Positions 10,373-20,255 of a stretch of 64,000 nucleotides of DNA are shown here, in pieces. Source of the DNA: Anabaena sphaerica FACHB-251 (GTDB lineage Bacteria; Cyanobacteriota; Cyanobacteriia; Cyanobacteriales; Nostocaceae). The stretch is from positions 1-64,000 of the forward strand of contig NZ_JACJQU010000023.1 in the NCBI RefSeq assembly GCF_014696825.1, in the 5' to 3' direction. Below the pieces are notes generated by a model. That model worked only from the letters and a program-made list of their open reading frames with translations. It did not search any database and had not been told where the DNA came from. The stretch's first letter is position 1; each line of letters begins with the position of its first letter. A program made the position numbers and the translations under genes.

Positions 10373-12484
10373 TTAACCTACATTAGCAACATAAGGACTC
10401 GTCAACTTATCCAACTGTTGAATTAACAGACTGAGGAATAAACCTACATCAGTCACCACACCAACAGATTCTATTGAACCGCGATCGCTCAATTTCGTCA
10501 CTACCGCTGGGTTAATATCCACACAAACCATCCTCACACCTGCGGGAGTCATATTTCCCACCCCAATAGAATGCAGCATAGAAGATAACATCAAAATCAT
10601 ATCCGCACCTTGGATGATTTGAGAATATTCCTGTTGTGCTAAAATCAGGTTCATTTGCGTATCTGGTAAAGGGCCATCATCCCGAATGGAACCAGCGAGG
10701 GAAAAGGGAATGTTATTTTTCACACATTCATACATCACTCCACTTTTGACCACTCCCGCTTCTACAGCTTTAGCAATGCTACCAAAACGGCGGATAGTAT
10801 TAATGATCTTCAAATGATGTCGGTGTCCACCACGCACAGCTACACCCCGCTTCATATCCACACCCAGGGATGTTCCCAGTAGATTTTGTTCCATGTCATG
10901 GACAGCGATCGCATTTCCGCCTAAAAGTCCCTGTACGTAACCTTCTCGAATCAATCTAGAAAGATGTTCACCGCCACCTGTATGAATCACCACAGGCCCA
11001 GCCGTGACCACGACTTTACCACCGCTATCCTTTATTTTACGTAATTCCCAAGCCACTTGTTCAACGACTAATTCCACCCGTCTTTCGCTGGAAACACCGG
11101 AAGACATAAAGCTGAATTCTTGGGAGTTGCGTTGTTCTCGTGATTCAGCTTTGCGGACAGTGCGAATACCTAAAACATCAACTACGACGCGATCGCCTAT
11201 TTCCAAATCACGCAATAGTTTACACTTAGCTACTATACCATTGGGAGTTTGAGAAATGGCGATCGCCCCATCCATGCGTTGATTTTGGACTTTCAGCCAT
11301 TCCCCATTTACCCGGATTTCAGTCGGATAAATCGTGCTAACATAGAAATCATCAGGAGCAACACCCGCTTGTACCACAGGTTCTAATTTAGAATCTCGTT
11401 CATCTTGGGGTAAATCAACCGCACCCAAATCAATCAACTGAGATATAATTTCTTCCATCACGTCGTGAGATGGTGCAGATACCCTCACCTCAGCCGCAGA
11501 TGTACTTTGACGTTGTTCTCCCAAGTTGAATTTGAGAACTTGGAAACTTCCCCCCATTTCCACAATCAAATCTAAAGCGCGGTTAATTAAACCTGCATCT
11601 AGTAAGTGTCCTTCCATGCGAATGACACGACTTTCTACAGATACATTAGCGTGAATTTCCTCGCCAATAGGTTCTGTTACCCGCAAAGTCAAGCATTTAG
11701 CCGCACCACCAGCTTTGAGAAATTCCGTCAAAGGGGTTTCAATAACTTGAAAACCTACTTCTGCTAACCGTGATTTTAAATTATCACTGGCTTTATTCAT
11801 AATCACGATGCTTTCGATATTCACTGCATTACAAGCGAAATTAACAGCATCGGCTTCTTCAATAGCGATACGCTTTTCCGGTGCAACGCGCATTTCAATG
11901 ACGCGGTTGGAGTAGGAATCAAAAGCACCAGGGTAATACAGCAAATAACCATTTGCTAAAGGACAGAAGCAGGTATCAAGGTGATAAAAACGCTCATCCA
12001 TCAACCGCAGGGAAATCACCTCAATGTCCAGCCATTTAGCCAGGTAGGGGTGAGAATCTAATTCTGACCGGAAACCGTATCCAGCCCATAACCAACGCCC
12101 TTCCCGGTCTAGGAGTGCGTCACCAGCACCTTCAAAGGGCAGGTCTTTGGGAAGTGTGTAAACATTAAAACCATTATTTTCAAACCACTGTTGAAAATAC
12201 GGTTCTTCACCTTGACGTTCTTTATGTAAAAAGCGGCTGAGAACAACGTTTTCACCGAGGACTAAACCTGCATTGGCACTGAATACCATGTCAGGCCAGC
12301 CTTTTTCAGGTGCAACTAAATCAACAATGGCGTGATTTTTGATAACATTGTATAATTTATTCCATTGTTCCACAGCGCGATCGCGTGAGGACTTATGAAT
12401 ATTCCCTTCCATCCACGGATTAATCACATAATCCACATCATAGTGGTCGGGAGCGCACATTAAAAACCGAATTTGGGAAACCAT
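10373..12484 (-). CDS. agrE: Bifunctional arginine dihydrolase / proline-forming ornithine cyclodeaminase (AgrE/ArgZ)
   Basis: A 703-residue cytoplasmic enzyme of cyanobacterial arginine catabolism. The N-terminal guanidine-group-modifying domain hydrolyses arginine to ornithine, CO2 and ammonia, and carries the residues known for this family: Asn22, Asn71, His168 (RFYHLD) and nucleophile Cys264 (AAKCLTL). The C-terminal half is the LOR/SDH-type (TIGR00300) domain with GGxxxHLSRLIREG and later nucleotide-binding features. In Anabaena this half supports proline formation from ornithine. The gene helps mobilise cyanophycin-derived arginine. The start MVSQIRFLMCAPDHY is the family N-terminus. 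It is monocistronic, with broken genes on its downstream side. Confidence 0.95.
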   Translation of the reverse strand: MVSQIRFLMCAPDHYDVDYVINPWMEGNIHKSSRDRAVEQWNKLYNVIKNHAIVDLVAPEKGWPDMVFSANAGLVLGENVVLSRFLHKERQGEEPYFQQWFENNGFNVYTLPKDLPFEGAGDALLDREGRWLWAGYGFRSELDSHPYLAKWLDIEVISLRLMDERFYHLDTCFCPLANGYLLYYPGAFDSYSNRVIEMRVAPEKRIAIEEADAVNFACNAVNIESIVIMNKASDNLKSRLAEVGFQVIETPLTEFLKAGGAAKCLTLRVTEPIGEEIHANVSVESRVIRMEGHLLDAGLINRALDLIVEMGGSFQVLKFNLGEQRQSTSAAEVRVSAPSHDVMEEIISQLIDLGAVDLPQDERDSKLEPVVQAGVAPDDFYVSTIYPTEIRVNGEWLKVQNQRMDGAIAISQTPNGIVAKCKLLRDLEIGDRVVVDVLGIRTVRKAESREQRNSQEFSFMSSGVSSERRVELVVEQVAWELRKIKDSGGKVVVTAGPVVIHTGGGEHLSRLIREGYVQGLLGGNAIAVHDMEQNLLGTSLGVDMKRGVAVRGGHRHHLKIINTIRRFGSIAKAVEAGVVKSGVMYECVKNNIPFSLAGSIRDDGPLPDTQMNLILAQQEYSQIIQGADMILMLSSMLHSIGVGNMTPAGVRMVCVDINPAVVTKLSDRGSIESVGVVTDVGLFLSLLIQQLDKLTSPYVANVG

Positions 12485-12862
12485 AAAAATTTTTACTTCG
12501 CTTTTCAGTAATCTCTTCTGGATACAGAGTTTTGGTGTTCTACTTCTGTCAAATCTGCTACTTAATTGCTACCTTTTGTTCTTGGTAGGCTTTATAAGGC
12601 GATCGTTACCTATTCTATTACTGCTAGGGACAATGTGAGAAAATAAAGCAAAAAATGTGTTATGAGGGATGTTATAGTGTGGCTAATAACCGTTTATAGA
12701 AAAGCATGATTACATTTAAATGACATATATAATCTTCTTGCCTTTGCAGTATGGGAGCTACTTCTATGTCCCATTATCTAAGAAAGGTCTATAGTAACAG
12801 CACATTCATTCGGTAAAAAACTTGTAATTTTTATAATAGTTCTGAAAAGGAATAAAAAGATT
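12485..12862. other. Intergenic region, agrE promoter side
   Basis: A divergent spacer of about 380 bp between agrE and the 801-residue nuclease-ATPase gene. It contains a GGCGATCG site (partial HIP1) near 12598 and is AT-rich towards the right. An AAAGGAA ribosome-binding sequence lies 10 bases ahead of the ATG at 12863. I see no RNA gene or repeat. Confidence 0.5.
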
Positions 12863-15268
12863 ATGAATATTGACGAAGCAAAAATCAAATTTGACTATAT
12901 TAGAAATGAGGTTAGCTCTTATATTGACAAGATAAAGTCAGAAACAGATACGCGAGTAAATATTATAGATCGAATTTTAATAGAAGTTTTAGGATGGGAA
13001 AAAGAAGAAATAGAACGAGAACCGCACACTGCTAGCGGATTTGTTGATTATCTATTAAAATATGGCGACAAAAATTTCCTAGTTATTGAAGCAAAAAAAA
13101 TAGGGTTTGAATTAATAGAAACAACAAACCAAAAGGTATCTTCCTATAAGCTTGGTGGTGCTGCAATCAAGCCAGCAAAGGATGGAATTATTCAAGCTAG
13201 TAACTATTGTCTAACAACTGGTGCTACATTTGCTGGTCTTACAAATGGAATATGTTGGATAGGTTTTAATCCTTTCCCTAGAGATGGAAAACCTCTTTTT
13301 GATTCTAATTCAATTACTTTTCCTTCTCTAGAATCAATTTCTGATAAATTTGCAATGTTCTATGATTTGTTTTCTAAAGAAGGTGTACTAGAAAAACGAT
13401 ATCTTACACAGATACAGAAATTTTCAACTTCCGTAACCGGATATTATGAAAAACTTTATTCTGTTCACGAAATGAACAATAATCGTATGATCCCTAAATC
13501 GGATTTTCAAATAGATTTAGATAAATTTTTCAATGAATTTTTTACTACTTTAGCTGGTGATAATGATCCAGAGATGCTCATTGAATGCTTCGTAGAAACT
13601 CAAGACAGCATTAATGCTGAACGAGCAATGCAGAAAATTTCTGAAAATATATTAAACTCTATTCAATCACTTAATTCTGGTACTGGTCGGGAATTAGAGA
13701 AAGAAATAGAATTTTCTATAGAAACAGAAAAAACATCAGATATTGTATTGATAGTAGGTGAAAAAGGTTCGGGTAAATCTACATTTATTGAGCGGTTTTT
13801 TACAATTATTCTTGATAAAAATGTGCGTAGTTTATGCCTAGCACTAAAAATAGATATGGCTAATTCAAGTGGAGATATAAATTATGTTACTAAATGGATT
13901 TATAAAAATCTTAAAGATTGTATAGAAAAAGAATTATATAAAGGTAACTCTCCAGAGTATGAAGAACTACAAGGTATCTTTTATAAAGAATATCAAAGAT
14001 GGAAAAATGGAGAATTTAAATATTTATATGAAAAAGATCGTCAAGAATTTAAAATAAAATTTGGAGAATATATTTTTAATAAAAAAGAAAACAATTTAGA
14101 GGAATATGTAATAAATTTATTATATCATGTAGTACGCTCAAGAAAATTAATGCCATGTATTGTTTTTGATAATACAGATAATTTTTCGCAAAAATTCCAA
14201 GAAGCAGTTTTTCAAGTCGCAGAATCAATACACAGAGCAGTTTTTTCTTTTATTATAGTGCCAATCACAGATAAAACAATTTGGCAGTTATCCAAATCTG
14301 GTCCATTTCAATCATATGATTCTAAATCATTTTATTTGCCAGTACCATCAATTAAAGATATTCTTGATAAAAGGATAAAATTTCTTAAGAAAAAAATTGA
14401 AACTGAAAAAAATGGTAAGTCTTATTTCCTTAACAGAGGAATAAGAGTTAAAATTGATGATATAGGAGCTTTTGTATCATGTATTGAGGAAATTTTCGTT
14501 AATGAAGACTTTACTTCTCGTCGCATTGGATGGATTGCTAATCATGAAATTAGACGTAGTTTAAAAGTTTTTCAGGGAGTAGTTACCTCTCCTTGTCTTG
14601 GAATTGATGAACTTGTGAAGAGTTATATCCTGGGTAATATGGAAAATATCAACCCGCAAAAAATCACCAAAAGTTTAATTCTTGGAGAATATAAAGGATT
14701 TGCTCAGGAACATAGTCAATTTATATTAAATCTCTTTACATTAAAAAATAATCTTGTCTCAAGTCCTTTAACAAAAATAAGAATTTTGAGACTATTACGT
14801 GATAAAGAGGCATCATCAAATGATGTTCATGAATCTTATCTGACTCTTCAAGAAATAGAAAATTATTTTGAGCCTATGTGTGTAAATGAAGATATAATAG
14901 TAAATTATATCAAAGAACTCATTTCATATAGATTATTACAAACGTATGATCCAAGCGATGATAAGGTTTACTCTGGACAAAGGCTGTCCATAACTTCATG
15001 CGGTAAAATTCACATTGAAATGATCATGAATGATGAGATTTATATTTCACAAATGGCCTTAGTAACAGAAATTAGAGATATTAGTGTTGTTGAAAAGATT
15101 AGAAAACTTGGTCAACAGGGACTAAATGCTAGGGAATACTGGAACGGAGTTATATCAACATTTATTGAATACTGTTTAGAAGAAGATAAAATATTTGTTA
15201 GACTACCAAAGGATAATCTATATAGAAGTCAGCAAGTAATAATAGATGAACTATCAAAATGGAAATGA
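12863..15268 (+). CDS. HsdR-N-like PD-(D/E)XK nuclease fused to a P-loop NTPase, candidate defence protein
   Basis: An 801-residue protein with an architecture I do not recognise by name. Residues about 25-180 look like a type I restriction HsdR N-terminal domain: LGW at 43-45, Asp62 (FVDYLL), then Glu76-Ala-Lys78 (VIEAKK), which is the D-(x13)-ExK core of PD-(D/E)XK nucleases. A P-loop GEKGSGKST starts at residue 299, and a Walker B-like strand CIVFDNTD has Asp436. The region from about 600 on is helical with winged-helix character and may be a regulatory or target-sensing part. There is no methylase or specificity gene nearby, so it is not an ordinary type I restriction system. The gene is visibly more AT-rich than agrE, stands alone and has remnants downstream, which suggests horizontal gain. 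Antiviral function is inference. Confidence 0.82.
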   Translation: MNIDEAKIKFDYIRNEVSSYIDKIKSETDTRVNIIDRILIEVLGWEKEEIEREPHTASGFVDYLLKYGDKNFLVIEAKKIGFELIETTNQKVSSYKLGGAAIKPAKDGIIQASNYCLTTGATFAGLTNGICWIGFNPFPRDGKPLFDSNSITFPSLESISDKFAMFYDLFSKEGVLEKRYLTQIQKFSTSVTGYYEKLYSVHEMNNNRMIPKSDFQIDLDKFFNEFFTTLAGDNDPEMLIECFVETQDSINAERAMQKISENILNSIQSLNSGTGRELEKEIEFSIETEKTSDIVLIVGEKGSGKSTFIERFFTIILDKNVRSLCLALKIDMANSSGDINYVTKWIYKNLKDCIEKELYKGNSPEYEELQGIFYKEYQRWKNGEFKYLYEKDRQEFKIKFGEYIFNKKENNLEEYVINLLYHVVRSRKLMPCIVFDNTDNFSQKFQEAVFQVAESIHRAVFSFIIVPITDKTIWQLSKSGPFQSYDSKSFYLPVPSIKDILDKRIKFLKKKIETEKNGKSYFLNRGIRVKIDDIGAFVSCIEEIFVNEDFTSRRIGWIANHEIRRSLKVFQGVVTSPCLGIDELVKSYILGNMENINPQKITKSLILGEYKGFAQEHSQFILNLFTLKNNLVSSPLTKIRILRLLRDKEASSNDVHESYLTLQEIENYFEPMCVNEDIIVNYIKELISYRLLQTYDPSDDKVYSGQRLSITSCGKIHIEMIMNDEIYISQMALVTEIRDISVVEKIRKLGQQGLNAREYWNGVISTFIEYCLEEDKIFVRLPKDNLYRSQQVIIDELSKWK

Positions 15269-15378
15269 CTTGAGATTTCTGATTTCCTGAGTGTTCAATT
15301 TATCTAAATAAAGACTTACCGATTGACACAAAATAGAAAATATAAAGCATGCATTTAAGGTTTTTAAACGCTGTTTAC

Positions 15379-15628
15379 ATCTAACATTTGTGACTTTCAA
15401 AATGCAAAACAATCTTTAGGTTTATCAGTTATGACACCCACACAGCTAGTAATTAAATTAGCCTCTGGAGAAATTTAGCAAACACTGTTACAAGGTTTAG
15501 GAAAAGCCTCCGAAAGTCAAATTAAATCAGTTTTAGCTGAACGTGAAGTAGTACAACCAGAAGCAGAATTAACTCCTGAAATTATCGCTTCTCTTCAACA
15601 ACGAATAGATAACTCTACTAGAGTATAA
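15379..15628 (+). pseudogene. Small gene remnant with an in-frame stop
   Basis: In one frame a protein-like stretch reads NAKQSLGLSVMTPTQLVIKL, then ASGEI, a TAG stop near 15477, then QTLLQGLGKASESQIKSVLA and ELTPEIIASLQQRIDNSTRV before a stop at 15628. Amphipathic spacing and codon use on both sides of the TAG suggest the tail of an old gene. I do not recognise the family. Confidence 0.45.
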
Positions 15629-15713
15629 TCTAAAAAACACTCAAACTAAATAATTGGCGATCGCTATCATGGTAAATTGGTACAGGGATAAGCCATGATA
15701 GTCTTATAAAAAT

Positions 15714-17330
15714 ATGCAAAACAGAAATAGCAGCTTTTTAGTTGGTAACACCAGAGGTGACAATGTTCTCCGCTTCGATGCTGCGACAGGTAACTATTTA
15801 GGAGAGTTTATCACTGCTGCTCTGGGTGGACTTAAAAATCCTGACACCTTGCTTTTTGGACCCGATGGAAACGGTGACGGTAAAAGTGACCTTTATGTGG
15901 CCAGTGGTTCAGAACTAGGAAGTTCCTCTATTTTAAGGTTTGACGGACAAACTGGTAATTTCATTGATGTATTTATCGGCGATAATCCAGATACAGACGA
16001 AGATGAAACCGGGGGTTTGATTCGTCCCTACGGTGTAGCTTACGGACTAGATGGGAATTTTTACGTTTCTAGTTTCTTCAGTGACCAGATATTGCGCTAC
16101 AACGGTACAACTGGAGAATTTATTGATGTTTTTGCCCAAGGAAATGCTCAAGCCGGTGGTTTAAATGGACCCAACGGGCTTCTTTTTATTAATAACAGTC
16201 TCTATGTTACCACTCAAGGCAGTGTAGCCAAAGTTAATCTCGATACTGGAGAGGTTTCCGCTGATTTTAGTGCAGGTTTACCCAGTCAAGTTTTACGTTA
16301 TGACTCACTAGCAGCGGGAACAACACCTACAGTTTTTGCTACACCTTCACCTTCACCAGAAAGCTTGGGTTTTGTCAGTTTGCTTGGTTTAGCTGTTGCT
16401 AAAGATGGTGATTTATATGTAAGTGATTTTGCTAATGGTATTCAACGCTATGACTTAGAAACTGGCAATTTAGTAAAAACTGTTTCTACAAATTATACAA
16501 CTGAAACTCCACCCAGTAATAATTTTATTGGTGGTCTGGCTTTTGCTCCTAATGGTGATTTACTGACTGTTGGTTTTAATCGGACTACGGAACAGGGTGC
16601 GATTCTCCAGTATGATACTCAAGGTGGTTCACCTGTTAATCTTTATGAAATTTTAGTTCCCACAAACCCAGTTCTTGAGCGTCCTATTGGTATAACTTTT
16701 TTCCCGACGGAGAGCAAGTTGGTGTTTGGAACTCCAGGAAATGATGATTTAACAGCAGGTGTGGATTTAGAAGCTATATCAGACATCGTATTTACTGGTG
16801 CTGGTGATGATAAAGTTGACCTGGCTATTAAAAGCTATGCTAGTAATAACCGCATTTTCTTAGGTAGTGGTAATGACATTATATATGTGAGGAACAGCGA
16901 TCGCGCCTTTGGTGGTTCAGGTGATGACGTTTTTGATGCTACCGATGGTAAAGGTGGTAGTCGGATGTCAGGTGGTGCTGGTAATGATACCTTTTACCTT
17001 GGTAGTGGCGATAGGGCTTTGGGAGGTGCTGGTGCTGATCTATTTGTTGTTCAGTCCGGTGGTGATAATCTATTAGCAGGTGGTGCTGGTGCTGACGAGT
17101 TCCAGATTGTTACTGCTGAACTACCAGAAGCAGCTAACACAATTCTTGACTTTGAGATTGGTATTGATGTGATTAGTATTCGTGGTGCTGCTACTCTTGG
17201 TATTTCTGCTGCGACTTTAGTTTTGCATGAAATTGGTGGCAACACAGAGATTAGTTTTGGTGATAAAACTCTCGCAATTCTCAATAGTGTTCACGGTTTA
17301 GATGTTAATATGATCAAATTTTCAAGTTAA
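15714..17330 (+). CDS. Beta-propeller plus RTX calcium-binding repeat protein
   Basis: A 538-residue protein with two parts. Residues 1 to about 340 hold repeats of the form ILRFDGQTGNFIDVFIG / ILRYNGTTGEFIDVFAQG / IQRYDLETGNLVKTV with DGNFYVSS- and DGDLYVSD-type strands, an NHL/SMP-30-like propeller. From about 340 there are glycine-aspartate RTX-type repeats (FTGAGDDKVDL, LGSGNDIIYV, GGSGDDVFDA, GGAGNDTFYLG). The C-terminus has the TILDFEIGIDVI block common in type I-secreted proteins. There is no N-terminal signal peptide, consistent with a C-terminal type I secretion signal. The substrate and role are unknown; surface attachment or an extracellular lactonase-like function are possibilities. 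Confidence 0.85.
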   Translation: MQNRNSSFLVGNTRGDNVLRFDAATGNYLGEFITAALGGLKNPDTLLFGPDGNGDGKSDLYVASGSELGSSSILRFDGQTGNFIDVFIGDNPDTDEDETGGLIRPYGVAYGLDGNFYVSSFFSDQILRYNGTTGEFIDVFAQGNAQAGGLNGPNGLLFINNSLYVTTQGSVAKVNLDTGEVSADFSAGLPSQVLRYDSLAAGTTPTVFATPSPSPESLGFVSLLGLAVAKDGDLYVSDFANGIQRYDLETGNLVKTVSTNYTTETPPSNNFIGGLAFAPNGDLLTVGFNRTTEQGAILQYDTQGGSPVNLYEILVPTNPVLERPIGITFFPTESKLVFGTPGNDDLTAGVDLEAISDIVFTGAGDDKVDLAIKSYASNNRIFLGSGNDIIYVRNSDRAFGGSGDDVFDATDGKGGSRMSGGAGNDTFYLGSGDRALGGAGADLFVVQSGGDNLLAGGAGADEFQIVTAELPEAANTILDFEIGIDVISIRGAATLGISAATLVLHEIGGNTEISFGDKTLAILNSVHGLDVNMIKFSS

Positions 17331-17666
17331 AGCTGTTGATATAGCAGAAGGCAAGAGGCAATCTTGCTCTCATGCAAGAGTAAAACCCTTGTTATTCTTT
17401 GGTTTCAAGGACTAATCATGTCCTAATTATCCTGGCTACAGCTATAACTAATTAAAGATACTCAGTTGATTCATTGTTAACATGAATTTATGTAACGGTT
17501 TTTGTAACTTCCTCCCTGAAAATTAATTTCCATGCCATGATGGGAGTTGAGAAGTAATTCGGCGACGGCGTTTGTTTTTAACATTGATGGTTTTTTTCCT
17601 TTTGGTATTTACAGACTTTTCTCCGAAACCTAAATCTCTACACTCTTATGATTTTGGAGAAAAGCT
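17331..17666 (+). promoter_or_regulatory. Leader region of the RNA-binding protein gene
   Basis: 336 bp without a gene. The distal part holds a weak hairpin (CTTGC-TCTCAT-GCAAG near 17363), possibly ending the RTX gene. The proximal part is pyrimidine-rich with runs of T around 17580-17600. A strong GGAG ribosome-binding site at 17656-17659 is spaced 7 bases from the ATG. Cyanobacterial rbp genes often have long cold-responsive leaders; this one could be such, but only the ribosome-binding site is directly supported. Confidence 0.4.
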
Positions 17667-17975
17667 ATGTCAATTTATGTAGGCAACCTCTCTTATGAAG
17701 TTACCCAAGATACTCTAACTGCGGTTTTTGCAGAATATGGTTCTGTAAAGCGTGTTCAACTACCAACAGACCGTGAAACAGGAAGACTGCGCGGTTTTGG
17801 TTTTGTAGAAATGGGTACAGATGATGAAGAAACATCTGCTATTGATGCCCTTGATGGTGCTGAGTGGATGGGACGTGACCTGAAAGTAAATAAGGCTAAA
17901 CCCAGAGAAGACAGAGGTGGTTCCTTTGGTGGTGGTAATCGCAGTGGTGGTGGTGGTTCTCGTAACCGCTACTAA
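17667..17975 (+). CDS. rbp: Glycine-rich RRM RNA-binding protein
   Basis: A 102-residue single-RRM protein. RNP2 is IYVGNL at residue 3 and RNP1 is RGFGFVEM around residue 43, both with the aromatic residues that stack on RNA. A short glycine-serine-arginine tail (GGSFGGGNRSGGGGSRNRY) follows. Proteins of this type in Anabaena and Synechocystis bind mRNAs and are commonly induced by cold. It stands as a single gene between its leader and a strong terminator. Several paralogues are usual per genome, so I do not assign a numbered symbol. Confidence 0.94.
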   Translation: MSIYVGNLSYEVTQDTLTAVFAEYGSVKRVQLPTDRETGRLRGFGFVEMGTDDEETSAIDALDGAEWMGRDLKVNKAKPREDRGGSFGGGNRSGGGGSRNRY

Positions 17976-18037
17976 GCTTTGTACTCAAGCATTTTTGCTA
18001 ATCTAACAGATCTAGCAATTTAATTGAATTTAGGAAC

Positions 18038-18076
18038 GGCTCAAGTATGAAAAAATAGCAATACTTGAGCCTTTTT
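18038..18076 (+). terminator. Rho-independent terminator of rbp
   Basis: An 11-bp perfect stem GGCTCAAGTAT / ATACTTGAGCC (18038-18048 and 18061-18071) with a 12-base loop is followed by TTTTT. It lies about 60 bp after the rbp stop and faces the end of the oppositely oriented reductase gene. Confidence 0.9.
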
Positions 18077-18093
18077 AATTGATTATTTGATGA

Positions 18094-19122
18094 TTAGGGT
18101 TCCTCGGAAATTTTGACAATTAATTTACCCATTTTGTCACCATCAAAAAGTTTGAGAATTGCCTTTGGTGCATTTTCCAAACCTGCAACAATTTCTTGAG
18201 TATATTTAATTTTTTCTTCTTGTAACCACTCTCCAATGTCCCTAAAAGCAACATCCCATTGCTGAAGATAATCGGTGATAATAAAACCTTGTACTAACAC
18301 ACGCTGCATTAAAATCTGACCGAAATTATAGGGACCCGGTACAAGTTCCTGAGCATTATAAGTGGAAATCAAACCACACAGAGGAATGCGTGCATTTAAA
18401 TTAACTTGTGTCAAAACAGCGTCAAGAATTTCCCCACCAACATTCTCGAAATAGATATCAATCCCATTGGGACATGATGCAGCTAAGGCTGGAATTAAAT
18501 CAGCGGTTTTATAGTTAATTGCTGCATCAAAACCGAGTTCATCTACCAACAATTGGCATTTTTCATCAGAACCGGTGATCCCCACCACACGACAACCTTT
18601 AATTTTGGCTATTTGTCCCACTAGAGAACCGACTGCACCAGATGCAGCTGAAACAACTACAGTTTCTCCGGGTTGGGGTTTTCCTATATCCAGTAAACCA
18701 AAATAAGCGGTGCAACCAATAAAACTCAGCGGATGCAAAAAAGCAGTGAGGGGGACTGTTAAAGGTTGGGGTAGTTTTGTGAGGTAAAGGAGGTTTTGAG
18801 GAGAAATTAGGGCGTAATCTTGCCATCCTAATGCTCCAGAAACCAAATCCCCTGGTTGAAATTTGGGATTTTTGGATTCTTCCACTACACCCACAACCAA
18901 ACCACGCATCACTTCCCCAAGTTCCACAGGTGGCATATACTGGGGGCGATCGCTCATCCAAATGCGATTGGTAGGATCTAAAGAAAGATATATACTACGT
19001 ACCAGGATTTCACCATCTTCAGGGTGAGGAATTACTTCTTCCCGATACTCAAAATCACTTTCTTTGATATCACCGATAGGACGAGAAGCCAAACGCCACT
19101 GACGATTTAGATATTTTTGCAT
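18094..19122 (-). CDS. NADP-dependent oxidoreductase, medium-chain (MDR) family, CurA-like
   Basis: A 342-residue zinc-free medium-chain reductase. The N-terminus (NRQWRLASRPIGDIKESDFE, then GEILVRSIYLSLDPTNRIWM) is characteristic of the leukotriene B4 12-hydroxydehydrogenase/curcumin reductase branch. The Rossmann region reads VVSAASGAVGSLVGQIAKIKGCRVVGITGSDEK, and IYFENVGGEILDAVL follows. These enzymes reduce alpha,beta-unsaturated carbonyls with NADPH, often as aldehyde detoxification; the real substrate here is unknown. It is convergent with rbp and divergent from the exonuclease gene. Confidence 0.9.
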   Translation of the reverse strand: MQKYLNRQWRLASRPIGDIKESDFEYREEVIPHPEDGEILVRSIYLSLDPTNRIWMSDRPQYMPPVELGEVMRGLVVGVVEESKNPKFQPGDLVSGALGWQDYALISPQNLLYLTKLPQPLTVPLTAFLHPLSFIGCTAYFGLLDIGKPQPGETVVVSAASGAVGSLVGQIAKIKGCRVVGITGSDEKCQLLVDELGFDAAINYKTADLIPALAASCPNGIDIYFENVGGEILDAVLTQVNLNARIPLCGLISTYNAQELVPGPYNFGQILMQRVLVQGFIITDYLQQWDVAFRDIGEWLQEEKIKYTQEIVAGLENAPKAILKLFDGDKMGKLIVKISEEP

Positions 19123-19301
19123 AAATTTGGGTTCGCGAGTTTTTCACAATAAAAGTATCTCTGATTGGCAGGCTTTTGGCAGATTGGCAGAAATTTTGCC
19201 TAAAACTTATCATAATGATGGGGCAGCAGGTCAGAGCAAAATTAGTCACAAAATGTTAATTTGGGAAACTATGACTAAGTTTAACTGCCCTACATCTACC
19301 A

Positions 19302-20222
19302 ATGCCTTATCTTACTGCTGCTAGGGAAATCTGTTCCCTGATTACTAAATATACCAAATCGCCAACTCTGTGGATAGATACAGAAGTTGCTGATTATAAA
19401 AGTCGTAATCCTCGATTATCGCTGATTCAGATATTGGATAATCCTCAAGATATGACTGGTGACAGTGTTTATATTTTGGATGTTCTAGATCAGCCTGATG
19501 TGATTGCTGATTTTATTGAGCAAATCATGATAAATCCGAATATAGAAAAAGTTTTTCATAACGCTAGTTATGATGTGAGATTTTTAGGCAATAAAAAAGC
19601 CAAAAATATCACTTGCACTTTAGAAATGGCGAAGTCAATACCTTATCATATCTTACCATTGCCTAATTATCAACTTAAAACCCTGGCTACTGTACTTTGT
19701 AATTTTCACGATGTTGATAAACAAGAACAAAGCAGTGATTGGGGTAAAAGACCTTTGACTGATGACCAATTAGAATATGCTTATTTCGATTGCATTTATC
19801 TTGCTCAAGTACACTTACAGTTATTGGCAGTACAGTCCCAAAATCTCACAAATCCGGAAACAGAAGATTTAAATCTACTTTCTGCAAGATATACAGAAGT
19901 TGAACAGCAGCGAAAACTCATCAATTCGGAATTTGATTATTTACAAGAACGATTAAAAAAAGCTATGCAAATTCAAAATGTATCCGAAACTGAATATTGT
20001 CAGATCAGTGGTTATGAACGTAAATCTGTAAAAGTCAAGTTTACAGAATTGGTACGATTGGTGGAAAGTCAAGATGTTGATTTGGATTTTCCCATTACTC
20101 TAACTGAGAAACTGCAAAAAGATTTAGGCAGAAATTTGGAACAATTAGATGTAAGTATTGAAACAACTTCTGTTTGGCGACTAACTGCTAAATCTCAAGA
20201 AGTTGATGTCAATGATGAGTAA
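19302..20222 (+). CDS. RNase D-like DEDD 3'-5' exonuclease
   Basis: A 306-residue protein whose first 180 residues are a DnaQ-like 3'-5' exonuclease domain. Exo I is LWIDTEVADY with Asp26 and Glu28, Exo II lies in FHNASYDVRFL, and Exo III in LEYAYFDCIYLAQVHL. It lacks the HRDC domains of bacterial RNase D; the C-terminal 110 residues are helical and charged. Cyanobacterial short RNase D-like proteins are thought to act on RNA ends, and substrate assignment here is by family only. The start at 19302 (MPYLTAAREI) gives the family N-terminus. Confidence 0.88.
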   Translation: MPYLTAAREICSLITKYTKSPTLWIDTEVADYKSRNPRLSLIQILDNPQDMTGDSVYILDVLDQPDVIADFIEQIMINPNIEKVFHNASYDVRFLGNKKAKNITCTLEMAKSIPYHILPLPNYQLKTLATVLCNFHDVDKQEQSSDWGKRPLTDDQLEYAYFDCIYLAQVHLQLLAVQSQNLTNPETEDLNLLSARYTEVEQQRKLINSEFDYLQERLKKAMQIQNVSETEYCQISGYERKSVKVKFTELVRLVESQDVDLDFPITLTEKLQKDLGRNLEQLDVSIETTSVWRLTAKSQEVDVNDE

Positions 20223-20255
20223 TATAGCCATCCTGAATCATTCCTGAATAACCCA

